Under the pieces are notes generated by a model. That model saw only the letters and a list, made by a program, of their open reading frames with translations, searched no databases and had not been told where the DNA came from. From Hyphomicrobiales bacterium (GTDB lineage: Bacteria; Pseudomonadota; Alphaproteobacteria; Rhizobiales; Beijerinckiaceae), in contig JAATEW010000266.1 in the NCBI GenBank assembly GCA_015655535.1, forward strand, positions 1 to 15,394: a stretch of DNA of 15,394 nt, given 5' to 3'. This document shows, in pieces, positions 1-6,894 of this stretch (positions are counted from its first letter, which is position 1; each line of letters begins with the position of its first letter). Position numbers and translations under genes: made by a program.

Positions 1-1400
1 AGCTGGCGTTCCGAATAAGATTGTTCCGGCTGCGCATCGGAGCGATAGAGATCGCGCACGACCTCGGCAATCGCGACGAGATCGCCGGAATTGATCTTGG
101 CTTCATATTCCTGGGCGCGGCGCGACCACATCGTCCGTTTGACCCTCGCGCGGCCGGTCAAGGTGTCGAGCGCTTTCTTCACGACATCGGCCTCGGCAAG
201 CTTGCGCATGCCGACGCTCGTAACCTTGGTCGTCGGCACTTTCAGAATCATCTTGTCCTTGATGAAACTGATCACGAAAAGTTCAAGCTTGAAGCCGGCG
301 ACTTCCTGCTCCTCGATGGCGATGATCTGCCCGACGCCATGCGCCGGATAGACGATGAATTCCGTCACCTTGAACGCCCGGCCGGCATTCGGCGCAGCCG
401 GCTTATGCGGAACAGCCGGCTTGACGCCCGGCTTTTCGTTTCTCACCTCCGGAGCCTTGACCGGGGCGGATTTCGACTCCGCCTTGGGCTCTTGAAGGGT
501 CGGCTGCGCGCCTTGATTGACTTGTGGTTTGGCTGCCTTGCCGATCATGTTTTTTTCTACTGCTTTCTTGAAGGCCGCCGCGAGCGACTCAGTCGACCTC
601 GCGGGGGAGGATACGGCAGCCGCCACCTTGGTCGCAGCATTATTTAACGCGCCATCCGCTAATTTTTTCTCAGCGGCGGGAGCTTGGACGGGTTTGGTGG
701 CGGCCGCCTTCGGTTGAACCGTCTTCGACGGTTTGGCCGGAGCCGCTGCGGATTTTGTCAAAACGGGCTTTACCTTTGTCACGGCCGCCTGCTTCGGCGG
801 GGCTTTCTCGACGGTCTTTTTAGTGGGAGCCGAGGCTCCTTTGGTAAGCTTGGGCGCCGCAGCGCTGTCCTTGGCCTTCGCGCGCGCCTTGATGGGCGCA
901 GCGGCTGCCGCCCGGACATTGGCCTTCGAGCGGGACGCCGCCGCGGCCTTTGTCTTGCGGGCAAGACTGGTCGAACGTGCCGTAGAGGCGGCGGCGCGCG
1001 ACGCGGTGGCAACCTTGGTCTTTACCGTTTTCGCGGCTTGAATTTTCTTGGCCGAGGCAGCAGCCCGTGACGTTTTCGTTGCAACCGCCGGTTTGGTCGT
1101 CCGCGCGGCGCTGCGTGACGGGGCCGTTGCAGCGACTGTCGTTCTTGACCGGGTGGCGCCCGATCTGGCGCGCGAGGCCGCGGCCTTCGGTGCCTTGGCC
1201 TTGGACGGGGCGACCTTTTTCGAAGCAGGCTTAGCCGCGACCGCACGACCGCGCGCGGGGGGGGCGGATGGCGCTTTTTTAAGCTTCGGCACAGCGCTTG
1301 GCGCGGCCTTTCCCTTGGGCTTAAGGGCTTGAGACCGTTCCGTCTTGCTCGAACCGGCCCTGGTTTTGGTCGATTTATCGTTTTTCTTGACGGACGACAT
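1..1400 (-). CDS. carD: CarD-family transcriptional regulator with long basic N-terminal tail (3' end outside window)
   Basis: CarD proteins bind the RNA polymerase beta subunit through an N-terminal RID domain and promoter DNA through a helical domain, stabilising open complexes. The RID begins near residue 343 (FKVTEFIVYPAHGVGQI) and the helical part follows (GRARVKRTMWSRRAQEYEAK, then VVRDLYRSDAQPEQSYSER) up to the window edge, 466 complete codons in. Residues 1-340 are a low-complexity Ala/Lys/Pro/Ser/Thr/Arg tail with no aromatic residue before F277 and very few acidic ones, like histone H1. I followed the frame through without a stop or shift. ATG at 1400 has AAAGGAG about 10 bases upstream. 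Ordinary CarD proteins are about 160-230 residues, so this one is more than twice as long. The fold assignment is firm; a DNA- or RNAP-related role for the tail is inference. The ORF is open at position 1. Confidence 0.9.
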   Translation of the reverse strand, partial: MSSVKKNDKSTKTRAGSSKTERSQALKPKGKAAPSAVPKLKKAPSAPPARGRAVAAKPASKKVAPSKAKAPKAAASRARSGATRSRTTVAATAPSRSAARTTKPAVATKTSRAAASAKKIQAAKTVKTKVATASRAAASTARSTSLARKTKAAAASRSKANVRAAAAAPIKARAKAKDSAAAPKLTKGASAPTKKTVEKAPPKQAAVTKVKPVLTKSAAAPAKPSKTVQPKAAATKPVQAPAAEKKLADGALNNAATKVAAAVSSPARSTESLAAAFKKAVEKNMIGKAAKPQVNQGAQPTLQEPKAESKSAPVKAPEVRNEKPGVKPAVPHKPAAPNAGRAFKVTEFIVYPAHGVGQIIAIEEQEVAGFKLELFVISFIKDKMILKVPTTKVTSVGMRKLAEADVVKKALDTLTGRARVKRTMWSRRAQEYEAKINSGDLVAIAEVVRDLYRSDAQPEQSYSERQ

Positions 1401-1420
1401 ACGCAGCGCACTCCTTTTTT

Positions 1421-1441
1421 GTTCCGCTTTGGAGACGGAAC
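1421..1441 (-). other. Hairpin just upstream of the carD ribosome binding site
   Basis: GTTCCG at 1421-1426 and CGGAAC at 1436-1441 form a perfect 6-bp stem with a 9-base loop. On the minus strand it is followed by a run of A and the carD Shine-Dalgarno sequence AAAGGAG. It could affect translation initiation or mRNA stability. Only the inverted repeat is seen; a function is inferred. Confidence 0.3.
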
Positions 1442-1579
1442 GAATTTCGGCGTCAAACCTCGGCTTGCCGCCACGCGCAGGCCCAACTCCGCCTGAAACG
1501 GAGCTGAAAACGGCTTTTGCGCGTCATTTCTCGGTTATATGGTTGGACCCACGCCCGATTGCATCGGATCTACCCACAT

Positions 1580-1624
1580 TGTAAAAATAATCGCCTTGGA
1601 AGCCCGACGGAGCTCACCAAGGCG
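1580..1624 (-). terminator. Rho-independent terminator (or attenuator) between fdxA and carD
   Basis: CGCCTTGG (1592-1599) and CCAAGGCG (1617-1624) form a perfect 8-bp stem, with AGC/GCT extending it inside the 17-base interval. Read on the minus strand, the hairpin is followed by ATTATTTTTAC, a T-rich tract, so it terminates transcription running from fdxA towards carD. On the plus strand there is no T tract. Confidence 0.6.
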
Positions 1625-1657
1625 CGAACGAAAATGGCCACGCTTCAGCTGCCTGTT
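1580..1657 (-). ncRNA. Candidate small RNA or carD leader attenuator
   Basis: A promoter-like pair (1665-1693) lies just upstream of a terminator-like hairpin (1580-1624) on the minus strand, defining a hypothetical transcript of roughly 75-80 nt that begins near 1657. No known RNA family was recognised. It may equally be an attenuated leader of carD, which starts 180 bases further on. It rests on motif positions only. Confidence 0.25.
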
Positions 1658-1664
1658 AAGAAAC

Positions 1665-1693
1665 AGTTTATCAGCTTGAACCGCGAAAATCAA
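1665..1693 (-). promoter_or_regulatory. Putative sigma70-type promoter, minus strand
   Basis: On the minus strand TTGATT (1693-1688) and TAAACT (1670-1665) are separated by exactly 17 bases. It would fire towards the 1580-1624 hairpin and carD. The hexamers are imperfect, so the call is tentative. Confidence 0.35.
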
Positions 1694-1721
1694 AAAATAT
1701 GACGCTGGCATGTGAGTTCAA

Positions 1722-1777
1722 CGGGTAATAGTTAACCCGCGCCCACAGAATTTTGTGATCCTGCCATGAGGATCACA
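1722..1777. other. Two inverted repeats downstream of fdxA
   Basis: A 9-bp perfect stem, TGTGATCCT (1754-1762) with AGGATCACA (1769-1777) and a 6-base loop, lies about 50 bases past the original fdxA stop at 1828. A second, weaker stem pairs CGGGT (1722-1726) with ACCCG (1735-1739). Neither has a following T tract on the minus strand, so they look like 3'-UTR structures rather than classic terminators. The remainder of 1401-1827 holds no gene that I can support. Confidence 0.35.
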
Positions 1778-1827
1778 CACTTCTTCAGTTGAAGTCTCTG
1801 CGCATTAAGCAAGAATAGTGCCGAATA

Positions 1828-1932
1828 TCACTCGCCTTTGGCTTTTTTACTGCCCTTGGCGCCGCCCTCGCCCGGCTTATCGGAGAATAGGCCTTCCTCA
1901 TATTTGTTCTTTTTGCCGTTGAGCTCCTTGGC
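1828..1932 (-). pseudogene. Detached C-terminal tail of FdxA, in frame after a TAA
   Basis: Directly after the TAA at 1935-1933, the same frame stays open for 34 codons (AKELNGKKNKYEEGLF, then SDKPGEGGAKGSKKAKGE) and ends in TGA at 1830-1828. This resembles the tail normally found on alphaproteobacterial FdxA, where a sequence like P-E-A-K-E joins core and tail. A single GAA to TAA change would explain the break. It has no start or ribosome binding site of its own. Confidence 0.65.
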
Positions 1933-2199
1933 TTACGGGAGAGCCTTGCGCTTGATCGCGAGGTTCGGCCAGATCTTCGCCATGTCGGCATTGAGCTTGG
2001 GGAAGACGCCGAGGTTCTTGGCCGTGTCGGGCTTGATGGCCGCGGCCGGACATTCAGGCTCGCAGACGCCGCAATCGATACATTCGTCGGGATGAATGAC
2101 CAGCATGTTCTCGCCCTCGTAGAAACAATCGACGGGGCAGACTTCGACGCAGTCCGTGTATTTGCATGCGATGCAATTATCGAGAACGACATAGGCCAT
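1933..2199 (-). CDS. fdxA: 7Fe ferredoxin (3Fe-4S + 4Fe-4S), C-terminally truncated
   Basis: This is a small cytoplasmic electron carrier. Nine cysteines (C9, C12, C17, C21, C25, C40, C43, C46, C50) match the Azotobacter-type FdI pattern, with one 3Fe-4S and one 4Fe-4S cluster, and the core reads CKYTDCVEVCPVDCFYEGEN and DECIDCGVCEPECP. The start is ATG 2199, with GGGAGG six bases upstream; a longer reading from 2250 lacks family support. The protein stops after 88 residues at ...KRKALP, whereas relatives continue for about 25-35 residues, and the lost tail lies in frame just downstream. Both clusters should still form, so the short protein may work. hslR lies 142 bases upstream on the same strand, and S4 protein, fdxA and carD in this order are familiar in Hyphomicrobiales. 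Sequencing error is possible. Confidence 0.9.
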   Translation of the reverse strand: MAYVVLDNCIACKYTDCVEVCPVDCFYEGENMLVIHPDECIDCGVCEPECPAAAIKPDTAKNLGVFPKLNADMAKIWPNLAIKRKALP

Positions 2200-2341
2200 G
2201 AATTGCCTCCCGGTCTGATGGCACTTTAAGGCTGAAGCCGATTGGGCCACTTCAATTTGGTGTTTGGAACCGTTATCAATATCGACCTAACGCTTTTGAT
2301 CTGCCGACGCAAGAAAGTTACCGGCGGAATGAGGCACAAAT

Positions 2342-2623
2342 TCAAGGCACCGGCGCGGCGGGCGAGGTTAGTTCATCGAACAGAAGTTTCGCCTCCGGAT
2401 AGGATTCGCGCCGCGCCCCAGGCGCGACGACGCGCAAGACGCGAACCTGCCGCTCAAGCGCGATCGTCAGCACGTCGCCCGCTACGACCGGATGCGCCGG
2501 GGCTTCGATCCGGCGCCCATTGAGACGGACATGGCCATCCGTCACGAGCCTCGCGGCCAATGTCCGTGTCTTGACCACGCGGGCAAACCATAACCATTTG
2601 TCGAGCTGCTGCCGATCGACCAT
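2342..2623 (-). CDS. S4-domain RNA-binding protein, Hsp15/HslR-like
   Basis: This 93-residue protein has an S4 fold over residues 4-50 (VDRQQLDKWLWFARVVKTRT, then DGHVRLNGRRI and VVAGDVLTIAL), the RNA-binding module of Hsp15, which in E. coli binds 50S subunits carrying stalled nascent chains. The basic segment around residues 58-75 (ERQVRVLRVVAPGARRE) is typical of the family. It is shorter than E. coli Hsp15 (133 residues) because the C-terminal extension is brief. ATG 2623 is chosen over TTG 2635 because family members begin with M-x-D-R-Q. The Shine-Dalgarno is weak (GGCGGGG). It probably leads a unit with fdxA. The family is clear; the ribosome-rescue role is transferred from E. coli. 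Confidence 0.85.
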   Translation of the reverse strand: MVDRQQLDKWLWFARVVKTRTLAARLVTDGHVRLNGRRIEAPAHPVVAGDVLTIALERQVRVLRVVAPGARRESYPEAKLLFDELTSPAAPVP

Positions 2624-2712
2624 GCCCCGCCGCAAACCGCGATTGCCATGAAGGAATGACGAAGTCTGAAGATGGAAAGAGTCCGGCCGTTCGGCAAGAC
2701 CATTTTATAAGC

Positions 2713-2752
2713 GCCGCTATAGATCGCGGCGATTCATCCGCTCGTCGAGCGG
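2713..2752 (-). terminator. Tandem hairpins after the GNAT gene, possible terminator
   Basis: Immediately downstream of the stop at 2756 are CCGCT/AGCGG (2738-2742/2748-2752) and GCCGC/GCGGC (2713-2717/2726-2730). On the minus strand the second is followed by GCTTATAAAATG, only weakly T-rich, so efficient termination is uncertain. Confidence 0.35.
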
Positions 2753-2755
2753 GCT

Positions 2756-3979
2756 TCAGTGCCGCCGGCGCAGCAGCCGCTTCAACAAGGGTTTGACCTT
2801 CGAGCGCAACTGCTGCTGCACAATTTCAAGCCACAGGCCGGCAGTGAAGGACAATCCCTGTGCATGGATCGGGAGAAGCACGTCCGCCACCGCGATGCGG
2901 TCTTTCCAGATATGATCGATCATCGGATGATTGGCGACGGCGCAGGAATCCGTCAGCGCGACGGTCGGGCTGGCAAGCTGGGTTTGCGTCAGCTCGAGGG
3001 TGAGCTGGACGCCGGGCGACAGAGCGGCGAAGCGCTCGTCATAGGTCGTCTTCCAATAAAGCGCCCGGCTGCCGCTCTCGATCACGACGCCGATCGCGAC
3101 CGGCGTTCCATCGATGTCGAGACGGTCGATGCGGCATTTGCCTTCGAGCGCCATGGACCGTGTCATCGCGCGGAAGAAGGTCGCGCCGGACGAATGCGCC
3201 AAAAGGGCGGTCTTGCGCGCGCCTTTCCAGCCTTTGTATTCGAGCGAGAGAAATTCTTCCGTCGCCTGACGGATCTCCGCGGGATCGCGGACCGGCCGAT
3301 AGGTGACCTCGCCGCTTTCGTTTAAGCGCCGCCTTTGCTGGCGATATTGTTTGCGCCGCTTTGCCGAAATGGCATCCGGCGCCTGGCCGGCGGTCCCGGA
3401 CAAGGCGGCGCGTTCATATTCATTGAAAAGATAGAGCCGGGTTTGGCTTGCCTCCGCATAAAGGCGGAGCAGGGCGAAGGTCGGCCCCTGTCTGGGCAGA
3501 TGCGACAGCCTGAGCCCGGCGAGATTAGGGCGATGCCGGCGCAGCCAGCCGATCATCTGGTGAAGCGCGTCTTGTCCGCGGTCCCGGTCGAAGAGCGGTG
3601 TGCCAAGCGGCGCGTGTTCGTGCGCCGCGCCTTGCGCGAAAAATCCGAAGGGAATGGCCGGCAAAGACAGCGGCAAAAGTCCGAGAAGCCTATGGCGGCT
3701 ATTCGTATCCTGCGTGGCCCAGACCAAGAGGAACGCCAGCTTTCCGCTCGTCCCGCAATGCTGAAGCAGCGGAATGGCAAAACCCGGTTCGAGAAAGACA
3801 TTGGGTTCAAGCGCGCGCGTCACGAGGTCGGCCCAGGCCGGCCGAAGCTGGGTGAGCGCGTCAAGGTCCACGATTTCCGCGAAGAGCTCTTCCTGCTGAG
3901 ACGCGCAGACCGAAGCCGGCTTCGGAGGAGCCGTGGGCAAGCCGGAACTCTCGGTCTGGAAGAAAGCAAGGCTATTCAT
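2756..3979 (-). CDS. GNAT-superfamily BioF2/CelD-like acyltransferase
   Basis: This 407-residue protein has the layout of the BioF2-like/CelD group (Acetyltransf_6 fold): an N-terminal half with a WADLVTRALEPNVFLEPGF segment (49-67), then the basic ISAKRRKQYRQQRRRLNESG stretch (204-223), LEYKGWKGARKTAL (246-259), and YWKTTYDERFAALSPGVQL (307-325), which is the usual acyl-CoA fold signature region. The C-terminal end (391-407) is an arginine/lysine-rich helix, suggesting membrane or nucleic-acid contact. No signal peptide is seen. Members are often found with exopolysaccharide or cellulose genes, but no such genes are near, so the substrate is unknown. The start is ATG 3979, preferred to TTG 3991; GGGA lies six bases upstream. 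The acyl-CoA synthetase 181 bases upstream on the same strand could be functionally linked, but this is not shown. Confidence 0.75.
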   Translation of the reverse strand: MNSLAFFQTESSGLPTAPPKPASVCASQQEELFAEIVDLDALTQLRPAWADLVTRALEPNVFLEPGFAIPLLQHCGTSGKLAFLLVWATQDTNSRHRLLGLLPLSLPAIPFGFFAQGAAHEHAPLGTPLFDRDRGQDALHQMIGWLRRHRPNLAGLRLSHLPRQGPTFALLRLYAEASQTRLYLFNEYERAALSGTAGQAPDAISAKRRKQYRQQRRRLNESGEVTYRPVRDPAEIRQATEEFLSLEYKGWKGARKTALLAHSSGATFFRAMTRSMALEGKCRIDRLDIDGTPVAIGVVIESGSRALYWKTTYDERFAALSPGVQLTLELTQTQLASPTVALTDSCAVANHPMIDHIWKDRIAVADVLLPIHAQGLSFTAGLWLEIVQQQLRSKVKPLLKRLLRRRH

Positions 3980-4067
3980 CGCACGTCCCAAATTGGGAAG
4001 AAAACGGAAAGCTCAGGCCGTGGCCGGCAATCGATGTGTCAACAAGGAACAATTCGATCATGTCCGG

Positions 4068-4121
4068 GGCATGAGTCATGCCGCATCAATACGCGGCGGC
4101 ATATTCCGCGCCGGAACGCGG
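4068..4121. repeat. Cluster of palindromes between acyl-CoA synthetase and GNAT genes
   Basis: GGCATGAGTCATGCC at 4068-4082 is a perfect 15-base palindrome. CCGCG/CGCGG (4106-4110/4117-4121) and GCCGC/GCGGC pairs lie beside it. The region sits in the 181-base gap after the synthetase stop. It may be a transcription end, an operator for the GNAT gene, or a small repeat element. Confidence 0.35.
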
Positions 4122-4160
4122 CGACGACATGAGGTTTAAGCGAAATCCGCGAGCATATGG

Positions 4161-5972
4161 TTAAAGCCGCCGGCGGCCTTGCGTGATGTGTTCATGCAGC
4201 GCCGGATCGACCGGGACGAATGTATCGGCTTCGGGATCGTCGAAAAAAATACTATCGGCGCTGCGGGTGGGGTCGAACCCTTGCGCGACAAGATCCATCT
4301 TGCGCTGCTTGAAAGTCGAGGTGATGTCGAACTGGCTTTGGAAACGCAAAAACAAAGGCCGCGCGAAATGCGGCAGGTTCTCCCGCAAATGCCGTCTGAA
4401 GGTTGCAAGATCGAAGGAGTCCATATCCTTCACGACGATGGCCGCCATGCCGGCGCGGCCTTCCGTGCCCGGAATGGAGACGCCATAGACATTGGCTTCG
4501 GTGATGTCGCTGAAAGCCGTGATGGCTTCCGAGACCTGCGTCGTCGAGACATTCTCGCCCTTCCAGCGGAAGGTGTCGCCGGCCCGGTCGAGGAAATAAT
4601 AATAGCCGCGCGCGTCGCGCATCATCAAGTCGCCGGTGGCAAACCATGCGTCGCCTGATTTGAAAACATTGCGCAGGATCTTGCGTTCCGAAGCCGCTTT
4701 GTCCGAATAGCCCTCGAACCGGTTGGCGGGCTTTTTCGGATCATTGATGATCTCGCCGATGATCTCGCCGGGCTCGCCCGGCACGCAGGCGATGCAAAAA
4801 CCATTCGCGCCGCGCACGGGCTGTTCCGTCTCGATGTCATAGCGCACGATCGCGATCGGAAAGCGATGCTTGATCCAATCCGGAAGCCGCCCGACGGCGC
4901 CCGGCATCGAATCGAAATTGAAAAGCGCGACATTGCCTTCGGTTGCTGCGTAATATTCGAGGATGCGCGGCACGCGAAACCGCTCGCGGAATTTCATCCA
5001 CACGTCTGGACGCAGCCCATTGCCGCAGCACAGCCGCAGGTGATGCGCCGTTTCCTCCGGACAGGCCGGAGCCGCCAAAAGATAGCGGCATAACTCGCCG
5101 ACATAGCAAAAGATATTGCAATCATAGCGGACGATATCGCTCCAAAATTCGCGTGCCGAAAATTTCTCGCGAATGACCAAAGTGCCGCCCTTGATCAGCC
5201 CGGCGCCGAAAGCCGCTATGCCGCCGACCGAATGATACATGGGCAGGCAATTATAGACCCGGTCCGTCGGCTTCGCCGCCGTCAGGCCGGCAAAGCCGAT
5301 CATCATGAGCAGAACGCGAAAATGATTGAGATTGGCGGCTTTCGGCAGGCCCGTCGTCCCGGACGTATAGACGTAAAGGCAGCGGTCCTTGCTGCTTATC
5401 GTCGGGCCCTCCCCCGCCGAAAGATTTTCGTTTGAGAATTCGCCAAGCGCTGTATCGACGCGCGGAATGGTCCCCGCGCCCGCAGCCTCGCCATGGAGGA
5501 AGATCCGGACGTTCTCGGCCAGAAGAGAACGCACCGCTTCGAGAGACACAAGCAGGCAGGCATCGACGATAATGGCGCGCGGATGCGCGACATCGATACA
5601 TTGTGCGAGCGCCGGGCCGGTGAGATTCGTATTGATGAGCGCGGTGACGCAGCCGATCTTTGCCAGACCCATCCATACGCAGAAATATTCCGGGCGGTTG
5701 GGCATCAAAAGAGCGATGGTGTCGCCTGGACCCAGCCCTTGCGCGCGGGCCCAGCGGGCATAGAGATTGGCCCTCGCGTTCAGCTCTCTATAGGTCAAGG
5801 TCTCGCGGGCCGAGACGAGCGCGACCTTGTCGCCGTATTTTTCGGCGAGATTTTCGATCACTTGGCCGACCGTTTGAGTCTTCTCGGTGGCTACGGGGTG
5901 GACGGCGCGCAAGATCCGGACAAGCCCGAAAAAGTAGCGCAACTCGCGGCGAACTCTTTCTAAGAGCGGCAT
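4161..5972 (-). CDS. Long-chain acyl-CoA synthetase, FATP/FadD6-type
   Basis: This 603-residue AMP-forming enzyme activates fatty acids to acyl-CoA through an acyl-adenylate. Motifs in order: A3 P-loop YTSGTTGLPKA (202-212), LPMYHSVGG (243-251), A5 YYAATEGN (340-347), TGDL (446-449), FLDRAGDTFRWKGENVSTTQ (460-479), and the FATP-type end TSTFKQRKMDLVAQGFDP (551-568), which carries the A10 lysine. The N-terminal part (about 1-25, LERVRRELRYFFGLVRIL) is amphipathic and may attach to the membrane, as in FATP proteins. ATG 5972 has GAGG about 9 bases upstream; GTG 6005 is possible but lacks support. In methylotroph-like hosts it would feed exogenous or recycled fatty acids into phospholipid synthesis or beta-oxidation. 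Chain length cannot be read from sequence. The gene stands alone apart from the downstream GNAT gene. Confidence 0.9.
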   Translation of the reverse strand: MPLLERVRRELRYFFGLVRILRAVHPVATEKTQTVGQVIENLAEKYGDKVALVSARETLTYRELNARANLYARWARAQGLGPGDTIALLMPNRPEYFCVWMGLAKIGCVTALINTNLTGPALAQCIDVAHPRAIIVDACLLVSLEAVRSLLAENVRIFLHGEAAGAGTIPRVDTALGEFSNENLSAGEGPTISSKDRCLYVYTSGTTGLPKAANLNHFRVLLMMIGFAGLTAAKPTDRVYNCLPMYHSVGGIAAFGAGLIKGGTLVIREKFSAREFWSDIVRYDCNIFCYVGELCRYLLAAPACPEETAHHLRLCCGNGLRPDVWMKFRERFRVPRILEYYAATEGNVALFNFDSMPGAVGRLPDWIKHRFPIAIVRYDIETEQPVRGANGFCIACVPGEPGEIIGEIINDPKKPANRFEGYSDKAASERKILRNVFKSGDAWFATGDLMMRDARGYYYFLDRAGDTFRWKGENVSTTQVSEAITAFSDITEANVYGVSIPGTEGRAGMAAIVVKDMDSFDLATFRRHLRENLPHFARPLFLRFQSQFDITSTFKQRKMDLVAQGFDPTRSADSIFFDDPEADTFVPVDPALHEHITQGRRRL

Positions 5973-6381
5973 GATCCAGTTTCCTCGCCCGGATGTTCTT
6001 TGCACGAAGCGTCTGCGCGCAATTTGAATACTCTAGGACGGGATGAGGAAAAATGTGCAGCGGTTTTCCGCCAGCGATCAAGTCTACGCGGATTGCGCAC
6101 ACTTATCTGCTATCCCGCTCGAATCTATTAAGAATCGATCACGTTCGCGATTTTGGGAGCGTTCATGCCGAGCTTGAACGCGTCCTAAATCATCGTGGTC
6201 CATGGCTGCAAAGTGGTAGAGTTCCAGGATTGGAGCGTCAATCCATCGCCGCATTTGCTAAGGGACGGAAAACCGGGCTTATTCACAAGTTCGGTAATGA
6301 TAGGTAAACGGCCATGGGCGCTTCCGACCCATGGCGATGTTCCGCGCTGTATTTAAAGTGGTGACGCTGGCTGACGGCGCC
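5973..6381. other. Intergenic region without a supported gene
   Basis: About 400 bases between the acyl-CoA synthetase start and the mop stop. It must hold the synthetase promoter, but I found no convincing -35/-10 pair. A plus-strand reading frame of 84 codons (6053-6307) shows no family resemblance and no ribosome binding site. A short GCGG/CCGC stem lies near 6060. The only clear structure is the hairpin at 6311-6335. Confidence 0.5.
6311..6335 (-). terminator. Strong hairpin downstream of mop
   Basis: GCCATGGG (6311-6318) and CCCATGGC (6328-6335) form a perfect 8-bp stem with a 9-base loop, 47 bases past the mop stop. The following minus-strand sequence CGTTTACC has only a short T run, so termination is plausible rather than certain. 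Confidence 0.45.
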
Positions 6382-6588
6382 TCAATCGATGGCGATCATC
6401 ACATCCGACGATTTGATGATGGCGCTGGCCTCCTTGCCCTGTTCGAGGCCGAGTTCCTCGACGGATTCATTCATGATCGATGCGGTGAGCACGCAGCCCG
6501 TAATTTCGATGGAAACATGCGCGGTTGTTGTGCCCTTTTGAACGTTGATGATTTTTCCGCGAATGAAGTTGCGCGCTGAAATTTTCAT
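6382..6588 (-). CDS. mop: Molbindin (single-domain Mop/TOBE molybdate-binding protein)
   Basis: This 68-residue protein reads MKISARNFIRGKIINVQKG, then AHVSIEITG and a C-terminal EQGKEASAIIKSSDVMIAID, the typical single Mop fold. Molbindins assemble into oligomers (usually hexamers) that bind several molybdate or tungstate ions and serve as cytoplasmic stores or buffers. ATG 6588 is preferred over 6609 because AGGAG lies five bases upstream and the family starts M-K-I-S-A-R-N. It is divergent from modD across about 430 bases that hold a ModE-like palindrome whose edge is 93 bases from this start. With modD, a free ModC TOBE region and a ModE-like repressor nearby, a role in molybdenum homeostasis is well supported. 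Confidence 0.92.
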   Translation of the reverse strand: MKISARNFIRGKIINVQKGTTTAHVSIEITGCVLTASIMNESVEELGLEQGKEASAIIKSSDVMIAID

Positions 6589-6680
6589 GATGGCTCCTGC
6601 CAATGCCATTTCCTCAAAAGGAAATGTGTGTGCCTCGAAGATATAGGCTCGCTGTCGTTTCGTCTTGAAACCATCCTGAG

Positions 6681-6704
6681 CGCTACAGGTCTTGAATTAT
6701 AACG
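6681..6704. promoter_or_regulatory. ModE-like operator upstream of mop (divergent to modD)
   Basis: A 24-base imperfect palindrome with outer arms CGCTA and TAACG (AGCGCTA/TAACGCT when extended two bases) matches the spacing and CGnTATA-type half-sites of ModE boxes; on the minus strand it begins CGTTATA, as the E. coli modA operator does. On that strand it contains TATAAT (6702-6697), a consensus -10 element firing towards mop, though no good -35 accompanies it. Occupation would block this promoter. Binding is inferred. Confidence 0.55.
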
Positions 6705-6839
6705 CTAGACGCGTTTTTCAACGAAAAAGCGGTGCGGGCTGTCGCTCCTCCGCTTAAAAGTGAGCGCGCTTACGGTTCCCGCGCGCAGCGCCAGGGCTGG
6801 GGACGTTCAACTTGAATCAAGCCATTGCCCGATTTCTTA

Positions 6840-6894
6840 TAGAGGCATCGGATTGGTCCGAAAACCGCTTCGCACTTTCCGGTCCGATGCTCTA
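6840..6894. repeat. Palindromic intergenic repeat of rhizobial type
   Basis: GCATCGGA (6845-6852) and TCCGATGC (6883-6890) form the outer stem, extended by TAGA/TCTA with one bulged G. The interior contains ACCGCTTCGCAC, and CCGAAAA opposes TTTCCGG as an imperfect inner stem. This wording is familiar from dispersed palindromes in many Hyphomicrobiales genomes. A single copy is seen here. It lies between the ModE-like box and modD. Confidence 0.5.

Noticed and set aside
21..647. Plus-strand 208-codon frame
   Set aside because: Antisense to the CarD domain, no family resemblance.
1022..1486. Basic 154-codon minus-strand frame
   Set aside because: It overlaps carD in another frame; the CarD frame reaches an unmistakable RID domain, while this one is a compositional echo of Lys/Ala/Pro codons.
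1933..1935. Recoded stop (selenocysteine or programmed readthrough) in fdxA
   Set aside because: The codon is TAA, not TGA, with no recoding structure recognised; mutation or sequence error is simpler.
3335..4132. Plus-strand 265-codon frame
   Set aside because: Antisense shadow of the GNAT gene in GC-rich sequence, with no ribosome binding site or family signal.
6053..6307. 84-codon plus-strand frame in the mop-synthetase gap
   Set aside because: No ribosome binding site, no recognisable domain, composition not clearly coding.
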